Below, piece after piece: positions 44,855-53,074 of a DNA stretch of 64,000 bases. Origin of the DNA: Planctomycetaceae bacterium. Its GTDB lineage: Bacteria; Planctomycetota; Phycisphaerae; SM23-33. A program made the translations under genes and the position numbers. The stretch is taken from the NCBI GenBank assembly GCA_039680605.1, contig JBDKTA010000045.1:1-64000 (forward strand). Direction: 5' to 3'. Below the pieces are notes generated by a model, which saw only the letters and a list, made by a program, of their open reading frames with translations, was not told where the DNA came from and did not search any database. The stretch's first letter is position 1. The number at the start of each line of letters is the position of its first letter.

Positions 44855-46624
44855 TCAGTTTCTGGGCTTGAAGGTTTTCTGGTCGAGGACCTTGAGGTCC
44901 TTGATGTCGGCGTCGGCCGGGCCGGTCTTGAGGACCTTCATCTCCAGGGTGTTGTCCTTGACGTCGAAGACGCAGAAGTGGCGGGTACCGAAGTAGCCGA
45001 CCCACTCGCCGCCGTCGGGACGCACGACCTTGCCGACCGTGCCGCGGGCGTTGCCATTAGGCGGGCCGAACGGGTGCGAGCCCATGCGGGTGTCCCAGCG
45101 GTGCCAGTTCCCGCGGCCGATGCAGCCGGTCACGATCTGCGTGCAGCCTTTCTCGGGCGGCAGTTCGATGCGCTCGTACGTCGGGTCCCAACTGCACAGC
45201 ATCATGGTGGCCTTGTACTTGCCGCACAGAGGCAGGATCACGTCGCGGGTGGCGATGCGCCCGCCGAAAATCTTCTTGCTGTTGATGCCCGATGAATACG
45301 CCGGGTAGCCCGCCAGCACGATCACGAACTTGTCGGTGGCGGCCTTGAGCACGCCCTCGAGCCACTTGGCGTTCTGCCCGCCGGCGGTCCAGTCCATGTT
45401 GCCGTCGATGCCGATGAAGCGAACCGGCCCCATCACCTTCGTCCAGCTATGTCCGTAGCCGTCGTCGGCGGGGGTGTAGTGCAGCTCGTCAAAGATGCCG
45501 GTGTAATCGTCGGCGCAAGGGGTGATCAGAGTCGGCACCCGCGCCAGCAGTTCCGAGGCCGGCTTGATGTACGACGACTCCCACCAGAACGACCACGCGC
45601 CCTGCTCGAGCAGGTTGCCGGTGTTGACCACGAAGTCCGGGTTGGCCTTGAGGATCAGCTTGCTGTTGATCGCCAGCGGCTCGGTGGTCAAATCGCCCGT
45701 GAGCTGCTGCTGCGGATGCCCGAAGGCCACGAACCGGTACGCCTTGGTGTCGGCCGCCAGCGTCACGGCGTAGGGTCCGCGCTTCGTCACGTGCGTTGCG
45801 ACCTTGGCCGAAACCGTGTAACTGACCTTGCGCGTACCCTTGGGCACCTCGATCTTAAGGCGGTGCCAGATCTTGCCGGCCGAGACGACGCTGACAGCCG
45901 CGCCGGCCGGTTCGGTGGGCGTGGCCTCGACCGTCAGGTCGGCGGGCAGTTGCGTGCGGCAGGCCAGGGTGAAGTATCCCTCGCCGAAGTCGCCCAGGAT
46001 GGGGCCGTTGTAGATCTCCGCCGGCTGCGCCTCGGCCGAGACGATCAGGGCGTTCATCGCCTCGGCGGGTTTGGCCTGCCAGTGCGTATACAGGTTGCCG
46101 CGCATTTCGACGGTGTTCTTGCCCTTGACGAGTTCACCTGTCAGCGGCACCCAGAACTGCACCAGCGGGCCCCCGTGCGGAAAGGGCACGTTCTTGCCGT
46201 TGAGCGTGATGGCTGCTTCCAGCAGCGTCGGGCAGAAGCCCAGGTCTTTCCAGTAGCCCGATGCGGCGCCAAAGATGTCGCCGTTGCAGATGGTGGCCTT
46301 CGTGTCGGGCAGGCCGTCGGTGATCCGCACCCACAGGCCGGCGACCTTCGCAGGGTCGGCGACCTCGAAGGCGCCTTTCCAGACATAGGGGAAGACTTCC
46401 CGGGTGTGGCGCGGGTCAGCCCCGGCCTTGGGACCGGCGAGGGGCTTGTCGGAGAAGGTCTTGCCGTCGTCGTTGCTGTACTGCCACGTGACCGCCACCG
46501 GCGCAGTCTTGATGTTCTCGAACGGACCGCTGCACTCATTGGGATCGGCGGCCGTCGAAGAACTCACGGCCACAGCGGCGACCATGAAAGCAACAAGAAG
46601 AACTTTTCCCATGACTGATGACAT
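44855..46624 (-). CDS. Exported phosphatase-fold protein lacking metal ligands
   Basis: 589 aa with a signal peptide (residues 1-25, ending SSSTAA). The N-terminal 300 residues are beta-rich (PVAVTWQYSNDDGKTF; GKNTVEMRGNLYTHWQ). The C-terminal half aligns by eye with purple-acid-type metallophosphoesterases, but each metal motif is substituted: VNTGNLLEQG for TGDxxExG, ITPCADDYTG for xGNHD, VLAGYPAYSSG for HxPxxSxG and MLCSWDPTYERIE for SGHxHxYER. The fold seems kept and the catalysis lost. Possible role: extracellular binding or structural protein. SD AGGAGC lies upstream of the ATG at 46624. Confidence 0.7.
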   Translation of the reverse strand: MSSVMGKVLLVAFMVAAVAVSSSTAADPNECSGPFENIKTAPVAVTWQYSNDDGKTFSDKPLAGPKAGADPRHTREVFPYVWKGAFEVADPAKVAGLWVRITDGLPDTKATICNGDIFGAASGYWKDLGFCPTLLEAAITLNGKNVPFPHGGPLVQFWVPLTGELVKGKNTVEMRGNLYTHWQAKPAEAMNALIVSAEAQPAEIYNGPILGDFGEGYFTLACRTQLPADLTVEATPTEPAGAAVSVVSAGKIWHRLKIEVPKGTRKVSYTVSAKVATHVTKRGPYAVTLAADTKAYRFVAFGHPQQQLTGDLTTEPLAINSKLILKANPDFVVNTGNLLEQGAWSFWWESSYIKPASELLARVPTLITPCADDYTGIFDELHYTPADDGYGHSWTKVMGPVRFIGIDGNMDWTAGGQNAKWLEGVLKAATDKFVIVLAGYPAYSSGINSKKIFGGRIATRDVILPLCGKYKATMMLCSWDPTYERIELPPEKGCTQIVTGCIGRGNWHRWDTRMGSHPFGPPNGNARGTVGKVVRPDGGEWVGYFGTRHFCVFDVKDNTLEMKVLKTGPADADIKDLKVLDQKTFKPRN

Positions 46625-46860
46625 TTCCTGCTCCTGTATTCGCGAGTGACCTTACTGTCGAACATGTGAGTATCAACGATCACCTCGCCAGTGTCAACCC
46701 GTCATAGCGGTCAGGGCACGCACAACGGAGTTGTGCGTGGCGCCGCACCCATCCATCCATCCATCCAGTCCATCCATCCATCCATCCATCCATCCACTCT
46801 TGCGTCATTCCATTATTCCATCATTCCCTCGCCGCGTGCTTTGGCGTAGACTGTGCGTCA
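46625..46860. repeat. Composite repeat gap: CACAACGGAGTTGTG palindrome, MC, MA
   Basis: CACGCACAACGGAGTTGTGCGTGG hairpin (in pieces GCACAACGGAGTTGTGC, about 46716-46738), a (CATC)n tract (46748-46798), and an MA string (CATTCCATTATTCCATC, 46805-46829), ending about 30 bp before acpS. Confidence 0.75.
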
Positions 46861-47265
46861 ATGAATGTGATCGCACATGGCGTGGATATGGTGCCGACCG
46901 GGCGGCTGCAGGAGGCGATCGATCGCCACGGGCAGCGGTTCCTCGAGCGGGTGTTTACGCCGCTGGAGCTGGCATATTGCGACCGCCGTCCGGCGCGGAA
47001 GATTGAGCATCTGGCCGGGCGGTTCGCGGCCAAGGAGGCGGTCTTCAAGGTGCTGGGCACCGGCTGGACCAACGGGATCGCCTGGACGGACGTCGAAGTA
47101 CGCAATGCGCCCTCGGGGCAACCGGACATCTATCTCAGCGGACGGTGCGAGGAAGTCGCCCGCGCCCGCGGGATCGGGCGGATCCTGATCTCGATCAGCC
47201 ACGTCGAGACGCACGCCATCGCCTCGGCGATCGCCCTGGCGGATGAGGGCGGGGAAAAGCCGTAA
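46861..47265 (+). CDS. acpS: Holo-[acyl-carrier-protein] synthase
   Basis: 134 aa, the usual AcpS length. It transfers 4'-phosphopantetheine from CoA to the serine of acyl carrier protein. The metal-binding signature is AHGVDMVPTGRLQEA (the invariant Asp) with Glu in RFAAKEAVFKVLGTG (KEAxxK motif). GIGRILISISHVETHAIASA is the third conserved block. No strong ribosome-binding site is seen before the ATG. lpxB follows after 24 bp, so envelope-lipid genes may be cotranscribed. Confidence 0.94.
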   Translation: MNVIAHGVDMVPTGRLQEAIDRHGQRFLERVFTPLELAYCDRRPARKIEHLAGRFAAKEAVFKVLGTGWTNGIAWTDVEVRNAPSGQPDIYLSGRCEEVARARGIGRILISISHVETHAIASAIALADEGGEKP

Positions 47266-47289
47266 GCTACGAAATAGTCTTCCTGAGCT

Positions 47290-48444
47290 ATGGGAACAAA
47301 CGCCCCGACATTCTTTCTCTCCGCCGCCGAAGCTAGCGGCGACCATCACGCCGCCGGCCTGATTCACGCCCTGCGCCGACGCGTGCCCGACGCGCGGTTC
47401 ATCGGCGTGGCGGGGCGGCAGATGGCCGAGGCCGGCTGCGAGGTCGTCGTGGACCTCGCCGCCCAGGCGACGATGGTGACCGGACCGTTCTCCAGGATCG
47501 GCTATTACGTCCGGACGGTGCGGCGGCTCAAGAAGCTCATCGCCGAGCTGAAGCCGGACGTGTTCATTCCCGTTGATTCGCCGGCGCTGAACTGGCACCT
47601 CTCTGCCGCCGCCAAGGCCGTCGGTTCGCCGGTGGTTCATTACGTCTGCCCGCAGGTGTGGGCGTGGGCGCGATGGCGCACCAAGAAACTGTGCCGCCTG
47701 ACCGACCACGTCGCGTGCCTGCTGCCTTTCGAAGCGCGGTACATGCAGCACCGTGGCGTGCCGGCTACCTTCGTCGGACACCCGCTCTTCGACGACCTGC
47801 CCCCACGCCCCGAGCCCATGCCCGACCTGATCGAGGCCTGGGCCGACGAGTCCTGGCGGGTCGCGCTGCTGCCCGGATCGCGCATGGGCGAAATCCGCAC
47901 GCACATGCCCGCGCTGCTGGCGGCCGCCGATCTGATCCACCAGCGACACCCTGACGCCCGCTGCCAATTCCTGGCCGGCGACGAAAAAGCCGCCCAGGCC
48001 ATCGCCGCCACGGCCAAGGACCGCCAGCTCGACATCGTCGTGGGGCGCACCAGCGAGACGATCGGGCAGTCGCATTTCGCCGTGGCCGTCAGCGGCACGG
48101 TGACGCTGGAAGTGGCATACTACGGCGTGCCGATGGTGATCTTCTACCACGTCCCCAAGCTCAACTGGGAGCTGGTGGGGCGGTGGATCGTCCACACGCC
48201 GCGGCTGTCGCTGGTGAACATTCTCTCGCCCAACGGCAGACCGGTGGTGCCCGAGCTGATGCCCTGGCATGGAAACATCGCCCGCGTTCTGGACATGGTG
48301 CTGGAGATTCTCGAAGACCTCGGAAGCATGGTCGAGGCCCGGCGGCGCCTGCTCGAGACGGTCGAGCCGCTGCTGCCGCACGGGACCACAGCGGCAGACA
48401 ACGCGGCCGATCTGGTGCTGCGGGTGCTTAACAACAGATCCTAG
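47290..48444 (+). CDS. lpxB: Lipid-A-disaccharide synthase
   Basis: 384 aa. A GT19 glycosyltransferase that joins UDP-diacylglucosamine and lipid X in the lipid A pathway. Diagnostic motifs: FFLSAAEASGDHHAAGLIHA at the N-terminus, VFIPVDSPALNWHLSAAAK, YVCPQVWAWARWRTKKL, LLPGSRMGEIRTHMP, and AVSGTVTLEVAYYGVPMV with FYHVPKLNWELVGR. The stop TAG lies in module MJ, so the last residues NNRS are partly repeat-encoded. Its presence implies an LPS-type outer membrane. Confidence 0.96.
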   Translation: MGTNAPTFFLSAAEASGDHHAAGLIHALRRRVPDARFIGVAGRQMAEAGCEVVVDLAAQATMVTGPFSRIGYYVRTVRRLKKLIAELKPDVFIPVDSPALNWHLSAAAKAVGSPVVHYVCPQVWAWARWRTKKLCRLTDHVACLLPFEARYMQHRGVPATFVGHPLFDDLPPRPEPMPDLIEAWADESWRVALLPGSRMGEIRTHMPALLAAADLIHQRHPDARCQFLAGDEKAAQAIAATAKDRQLDIVVGRTSETIGQSHFAVAVSGTVTLEVAYYGVPMVIFYHVPKLNWELVGRWIVHTPRLSLVNILSPNGRPVVPELMPWHGNIARVLDMVLEILEDLGSMVEARRRLLETVEPLLPHGTTAADNAADLVLRVLNNRS

Positions 48445-48625
48445 ATCCTAGGTCCTAGATCCTAGAAGACAACAACAGGTCCTAGATCCTAGGGGAACTG
48501 CGCGACACGCGAACGGGCTGATCCATTTCTCTCCAGGATCGAGGATCTGTTCTTTTCTTTCCTCCCTAGGATCGAGGACCTAGGACCTAGGATCTTGTTC
48601 TTCCCCTAGGACCGAGGATCGGTTT
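48430..48625. repeat. MJ inverted repeat between lpxB and prepilin-like gene
   Basis: AGATCCTAGATCCTAGGTCC at 48438 onward and its second copy (48479-48490) face GGATCGAGGACCTAGGACC (48570-48590) and CCTAGGACCGAGGATCGG (48605-48622). The convergent genes lpxB and the prepilin-like gene flank it. Confidence 0.85.
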
Positions 48626-49650
48626 TACGGCTGCCAGTATTCCCGGGCATTTTCCGGCAAGGTGGGGTCCAGATTCTGCGGGCTTAGCTGCCTGACGGTT
48701 CCGTCGCGGAAGAGGACGTTGAGCAGTCCGCGGTGGCGGGCGAAGGAATAGTCAGGGGCGGACCACTGGGGGTCGCTGGTTTGCACTACCAGTTCGGAGT
48801 AATCCATCGCCAGGATGTTGCCCGAACGCAGGGTCGCGCCTGAGGCCACGGTCGGGTTCATGCCGTAGCTGACGAAGTAGCGGGGCTTGGCGGCTTCGAT
48901 GGCCGCCTCTTGCGCGTCGCGTGCCGCCGAGGCAGAGGGCGGCTCAGGGACAATGGTCGCATCCGTGGCGGCAATGAGGATTTCCCATTGCCCCATGGCT
49001 TTGCCGTTCTTGCTGGTGTTGCGAAGCTCCACGGTCATGTTGGCCGAGGTGATGGTCGACGCTTGGGTAATGTCGAGGCCGACGAGCTGTCCGTTGATGG
49101 TGATGGTGGTAGGCCCCTGGGGCTTGACCTTGACGATGCCGGCCGGGCCGCTGTAATAGACCATGCTGTTGCGTTCGATCACGCCACAGGGGGTCTGCAT
49201 CCAGAAGGAATTAGCGTCGCAGTTGTCGGGGTTGATTTCGATGCACATGTTGGTGGTCATCCACGGCGCGGGTGCCCCGGGCACCGGGTCGGAGAGGGTG
49301 AACTCGCGTCCGCCCTCGGGGCAGCGGAGGATGCCCTTTTCATTGGTCTCCTTCAGAGCGGAGAGAATCCAATGCGTGGTGTCGGTGAAAGCCGCCTGGC
49401 GGCCCCGCTCGAACTCGCGCATCTGGATTCCGGGCACCTGGCCGATCCGGGCAAGATTGTTGGCGCAGATCGCCAGGCGCGTTCGCGAGAGGATGTCGCC
49501 GGCGGTCGTGGCGCCTAGCAGCGATAGCGTAGACGTAACCGCGAGCACCACCAGAACTTCGATCAGGGTCATTGCGGTCTTGGCAGGGTAAAGGGGACGA
49601 GGGCGACTCTGGGCGGGGCGGGCCGGCCTGGAAATATCTCGCGCGACCAT
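48625..49650 (-). CDS. Prepilin-type N-terminal methylation domain protein with H-x9-DG C-terminal motif (copy 1)
   Basis: 341 aa. A type IV/II pseudopilin leader: basic residues then AMTLIEVLVVLAVTSTLSLL, with Glu5 after the cleavage site. The rest is a pilin-like globular domain with LRCPEGGREFTLSD and, near the end, FARHRGLLNVLFRDGTVRQL, the H-x9-DG motif of planctomycete DUF1559-like exported prepilins. GGAAGGGAGC lies just before the ATG at 49650. It is exported and perhaps assembled by a type II-like apparatus not seen here. Its paralogue is at 49828. Confidence 0.88.
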   Translation of the reverse strand: MVARDISRPARPAQSRPRPLYPAKTAMTLIEVLVVLAVTSTLSLLGATTAGDILSRTRLAICANNLARIGQVPGIQMREFERGRQAAFTDTTHWILSALKETNEKGILRCPEGGREFTLSDPVPGAPAPWMTTNMCIEINPDNCDANSFWMQTPCGVIERNSMVYYSGPAGIVKVKPQGPTTITINGQLVGLDITQASTITSANMTVELRNTSKNGKAMGQWEILIAATDATIVPEPPSASAARDAQEAAIEAAKPRYFVSYGMNPTVASGATLRSGNILAMDYSELVVQTSDPQWSAPDYSFARHRGLLNVLFRDGTVRQLSPQNLDPTLPENAREYWQP

Positions 49651-49827
49651 CGGGGCTCCCTTCCGGCATGAACAAGCATGCGCAAAAAACGAACATCAAC
49701 GCATCACCGGCGACTGACCATCTTCAGGAGTATCGGATTTGAAAGCGGCGCGAGATGAGAGAATCTGGTAAAAATCGTCCGAAATATGCGGCTGGCAAAA
49801 AAAAAGGTGATTGGCGGGGCCATGCCA

Positions 49828-50799
49828 CTATCCTGGTTGCCAGTAAGCGAAGTTCTCGGCCATGGCGGGGCTGACTTCTTCGGGCGCCAGCACATGCACT
49901 GAACCGTCGCGCAGCAGCACATTCAGCAACCCGCGGTGCCGGGCAAATGGGTACGTCGGCATCTGCCAGTCCGCATCGCCCGGCTGAACGACGAGGTGTT
50001 CGTAATCCATCGCCAGAACATTGCCAAGGCCAAGGCCCGAAGTGTTGACAACGTTGGGATTTACCCCATAGCTGACGTAGTACGTCGGCGCCGCCGCTGC
50101 CGGGGCGGCCTCGACCATGCTCGGCGACGGGCCGGGCGTGATCTTCGCGTCGGTGGCCGCAATCTCGACAACCCAGGCGCTGGAGGCCTTGCCATTGTTG
50201 CTGGTGTTGTAGAGACTCACCGTGATCGAAGTGCCCGTGACGGTCGTGGCGGTGTGGTAATCGAGCTGCATCGGCTGGCCGTTCAAGAGCACCTCGGTCG
50301 CCCCCTGCGGCGTAAACTGCACGCTGCTGGCCGGGCCGCTATAGGCCATGATGTTCTTGCGGTCGATGGTGCCCGAGGGCGTGATCATTTCAAATCGTTT
50401 GGGGTCGGAGTTGGAGGGGCTGATGTCGATGGCGATTGTCCCCGAAATACTGTACAGCGGGGCTGCGGGCGGCCGGTCCGATATCGAAAAATAGTTGCCC
50501 CCTTCCGGGCAGCGAAGAATCGCCGCGTCCTGGGCGTCTTGCAGGGTCATCAGAATCCATCGCTCGGCGGTGCTGAAAGCGCCGCGGACGCTGGGGTCGA
50601 ACTCCCTCAACTGCAGCCGCGGCGACTGGGCGATCTTGTTCAGATTGTTCGCGCAGGTGACGCGGTGGGCCGTGGAGCGGATGTATCCGGCCGTCATGCC
50701 AGTCAGCGTGGCCAGCGTGGCCACGATCGCCATGACGATCAGCAGTTCAACCAGCGTGAACGCGGCGACAGCGCCGCGATGTTGAGCGCGCGTCCCCAT
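49828..50799 (-). CDS. Prepilin-type N-terminal methylation domain protein with H-x9-DG motif (copy 2)
   Basis: 323 aa from ATG 50799 (AGGGGAGA 6 nt upstream). Pseudopilin leader GAVAAFTLVELLIVMAIVAT. The layout matches the next gene: CANNLNKIAQSPRLQLREFD, LRCPEGGNYFSISD and FARHRGLLNVLLRDGSVHVL. The two proteins are tandem paralogues, sharing ordered motifs over their full length. Longer in-frame extensions upstream come from MB-repeat sequence and are not the true start. Likely secreted or pseudopilus-associated. Confidence 0.88.
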   Translation of the reverse strand: MGTRAQHRGAVAAFTLVELLIVMAIVATLATLTGMTAGYIRSTAHRVTCANNLNKIAQSPRLQLREFDPSVRGAFSTAERWILMTLQDAQDAAILRCPEGGNYFSISDRPPAAPLYSISGTIAIDISPSNSDPKRFEMITPSGTIDRKNIMAYSGPASSVQFTPQGATEVLLNGQPMQLDYHTATTVTGTSITVSLYNTSNNGKASSAWVVEIAATDAKITPGPSPSMVEAAPAAAAPTYYVSYGVNPNVVNTSGLGLGNVLAMDYEHLVVQPGDADWQMPTYPFARHRGLLNVLLRDGSVHVLAPEEVSPAMAENFAYWQPG

Positions 50800-51254
50800 C
50801 TTCTCCCCTTTGAGAACGTGAATCCCCGGCCGCGTCTTCTCCTGAACTTCACCTGCGGGGACAATCATTGTCCTGGCAGGCTCACGAGGTGCTGACGGTC
50901 CAGGCCGCCAGAAACGCCTGCAGCGACCGAGTGTCTCCAGAAGACTATATGCCCGCCCGCGGCGGCAACCAAATCCGCCCGACCGCCATAATGACGGGGG
51001 ATCGTGGCAAGGCCCCGCTGCCACGCACTCGCCCATGATGCTCAGCGCGCCCATGGCGACCCGCTGAACAACGCGTGTCGCCATGCCACCCGGGCCGCTT
51101 CAGTTTCCATCTCAGGGCCCTCTGTGCCTCGGTGGTAAGCTTCTCTTCAGCAAAATTCCCCCACAGGCCGATCCAAAATGACGCCGAAGGTGTTACAATG
51201 TTCCAAACGTGAGCCCGCCGGAGCGGGACCGCAAGAGCACCAAAGGAGCGAAGC
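50800..51254. other. Gene-free 455 bp with MB, ME half and candidate -10
   Basis: An MB palindrome lies at 51052-51092 and an ME half (CCTCTGTGCCTCGGTGGTA) at 51119-51137. TACAAT at 51194-51199 is a candidate -10 for the gene at 51255. No gene seen. Confidence 0.6.
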
Positions 51255-52097
51255 GTGAACGAGTTTCCTCGCACTGAAGTCGGCGGCATTTCTGTTTCCA
51301 GAATGATCATCGGAACCAACTGGTTTCTCGGCTGGTCGCACACGTCGGCCGCTCGCGACAAACTCATCGGCGAAACCCAGACGGCCTCGAAGGTGGCCGA
51401 CATCATCGAGGTGTACCTCAAGGCCGGCATCGACACGATCATGGGCTTCGCCCAGCGCGACGTTCAGCACCAGGCCGTCCAGGAAGCCCAGCAGCGCACG
51501 GGCAAGAAGATGATCGTGGTCTCGACCCCGGCCGTGCCCGTCGACGACAACCAGGCCTCTCGCGACGAGGCGCAGAAGATTTTCGACATGGAGAAGCAGC
51601 GCAACGTCGACATCGTGCTGCCGCACTCGTCGAGCATCGACCGCCTGGTGGACCGCCGCCTGCGCAAGGTGCTGCTGATGGACGAATACTCCAAGATGAT
51701 CCGCCAGCGGGGCATGATCCCGGGCATGAGCACGCACACCAACGAGGCGCCCATCTACGCCGACGAGAGCGGCCTCGACGTCGACACGTACATCCAGATC
51801 TACAACGCCGCGGGCTTCCTGATGCCGCTTGAGGTCGACTGGGTGCAGCGCATCATCTGGGGCCTCAAGAAGCCCGTCATGACGATCAAGCCGATGGCGT
51901 CGGGCCGCCTGCATCCGCTGGTGGGTCTGGCATTCTCGTGGGCGACGCTGCGTGACGAAGACATGGTCACCGTCGGCACGCTGACGCCCGACGAGGCCAA
52001 GGAATGCATCGACATCTCAATGTCGGTCCTGTCCCGCCAGGCCAACACCGTCAAGCTCCAGCGCACAAGGTCGAAGTCAACCGTCGACGGAAAATAA
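51255..52097 (+). CDS. Conserved TIM-barrel-like protein, function unknown
   Basis: 280 aa from a GTG at 51255 with AAAGGAGCG 5 nt upstream. Features: GGISVSRMIIGTNWFLGWSH at the N-terminus (residue run shortened: RMIIGTNWFLG), IEVYLKAGIDTIMGF, IVVSTPAVPVDDNQASRDEA and VMTIKPMASGRLHPLVGLAF. The alternation of strands and helices and the start resemble aldo/keto-reductase or xylose-isomerase-type barrels, but no catalytic tetrad is recognisable. Planctomycete orthologues are typically annotated hypothetical. Likely a sugar-related enzyme; not assigned. Confidence 0.68.
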   Translation: MNEFPRTEVGGISVSRMIIGTNWFLGWSHTSAARDKLIGETQTASKVADIIEVYLKAGIDTIMGFAQRDVQHQAVQEAQQRTGKKMIVVSTPAVPVDDNQASRDEAQKIFDMEKQRNVDIVLPHSSSIDRLVDRRLRKVLLMDEYSKMIRQRGMIPGMSTHTNEAPIYADESGLDVDTYIQIYNAAGFLMPLEVDWVQRIIWGLKKPVMTIKPMASGRLHPLVGLAFSWATLRDEDMVTVGTLTPDEAKECIDISMSVLSRQANTVKLQRTRSKSTVDGK

Positions 52098-52112
52098 CGG
52101 GTTCCGACAGGG

Positions 52113-52213
52113 CTTACCACAGACGCGCAGAGACCATTGAGGATCGCAGCAATGCGGTCCTCTTTTTATTGGCGGCTTATTACCACAGAGGCACAGAGAT
52201 CACTGAGAAGAAG
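52113..52213. repeat. ME half-modules (direct pair)
   Basis: TACCACAGACGCGCAGAGACC (52115-52135 in part) and TTACCACAGAGGCACAGAG (52179-52197): two ME copies in the same orientation. The second forms the 3' end of the DUF5615 frame. Confidence 0.8.
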
Positions 52214-52375
52214 AACGGACACGCCGACAAGATTCTCTTTGCGGGCATATTCAACGACCGTAGCGTCGTCTGCACGATCCAGCCCTATCTCGCGAACGTG
52301 AACCGATTGATGCCCAAGTTCATGCAGGGTCTGGCCAATAGCCTTGGCCATGTTCATGTTCAGGAGGAACCGCAT
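52166..52375 (-). pseudogene. DUF5615 PIN-like toxin gene, C-terminus lost to an ME repeat
   Basis: Begins MRFLLNMNMAKAIGQTLHEL and HQSVHVREIGLDRADDATVV, matching the N-terminal half of DUF5615 (VapC-like PIN fold, usually 'D.nL....a..L...Gh...HVrdvGL...D..i..yA'). After EYARKENLV the conserved 'THDxDF' catalytic half is missing and the frame reads through ME DNA (LLSDLCASVVISRQ). The Asp expected at position 6 or 7 is an Asn. The start overlaps the stop of the upstream DUF433 remnant (TGATG). Presumably inactive. Confidence 0.75.
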
Positions 52376-52533
52376 CAGGCGGCAGGCTCCTTGAGTTCCA
52401 GTACGCGTTCAGCCGTCACCCATGCTGCGTATGCCAAGGCCTGACGGATATCCTCCGGTTCGAGTTCGGGCCATTCGTTCAGGATGTCGGCTTGTGACAT
52501 ACCGCCAGCAAGGTAGGCAAGAACGGAATGCAC
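52375..52533 (-). pseudogene. DUF433 antitoxin remnant, N-terminally truncated
   Basis: The frame reads [20 protein letters not shown] then [18 protein letters not shown], the C-terminal two-thirds of the DUF433 family, which normally pairs with DUF5615. The N-terminal 'GkPvirGTRip' region is absent; only GTG at 52533 could start it. The stop TGA overlaps the toxin ATG, as in intact modules of this type. Directly upstream lies the MetRS-beta-like gene. Confidence 0.72.
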
Positions 52534-52548
52534 GAGACAGACAATTCA

Positions 52549-52935
52549 TTAGCTGACCGTCGATCCCGGCGGGACTTCTTTTTCCGGGCCCAGCACCACC
52601 ACGTCCAGCAGCGGCGCCTCGCCGGTGGCGGGGTCGGCGGGGCCTCGGGCCGAGGCGGCCAGCAGCATTCCCTGCGATTCGAGCCCGCGCATTTTGCGCG
52701 GGGCCAAGTTCGCCACGACTACAATTTCACGCCCGAGCAAGGCCTCGGGGCTGTAGTACGCCCGGATGCCGGCCAGGATCTGGCGCGTCTCGCTGCCCAG
52801 GTCCACCTTGAGCACGACGAGCTTGTCGGCGTTGGGGTGTGCGGCTACCTCGACGACCTTGCCGATGCGCAGGTCCAGCTTGGCGAAGTCGTCGTATTCG
52901 ATCGTCGGTTTGGGCGTCGTCGGTGCGTCGGACAT
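52549..52935 (-). CDS. MetRS beta-type tRNA-binding protein (CsaA/MetG C-terminal domain)
   Basis: 128 aa, a single EMAP/OB-fold domain: DFAKLDLRIGKVVEVAAHPN, ADKLVVLKVDLGSETRQI, ILAGIRAYYSPEALLGR, and ANLAPRKMRGLESQGMLLAA. It matches the C-terminal tRNA-binding domain of methionyl-tRNA synthetase (often annotated subunit beta) and the stand-alone CsaA. It probably helps MetRS bind tRNA in trans or acts as a general tRNA-binding chaperone. ATG 52935 has GAAAGG upstream. No metG catalytic gene is in the window. Confidence 0.9.
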   Translation of the reverse strand: MSDAPTTPKPTIEYDDFAKLDLRIGKVVEVAAHPNADKLVVLKVDLGSETRQILAGIRAYYSPEALLGREIVVVANLAPRKMRGLESQGMLLAASARGPADPATGEAPLLDVVVLGPEKEVPPGSTVS

Positions 52936-53074
52936 AACGGGCCTTTCAAAAAACAGCAGCGGTTCGTGTTCGGCGTAGTGTAGGCGCGGCGGGGTGGATG
53001 CTCAAGCTTGTTCCCCGCGGCCGCCGATAAACAAGCGGAAGAGTGGAATGATGGAAGAATGGAATAGAGGAAGA

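Noticed and set aside
52098..52548. Functional toxin-antitoxin module
   Set aside because: Both members lack part of their conserved domain, including the catalytic half of the toxin.
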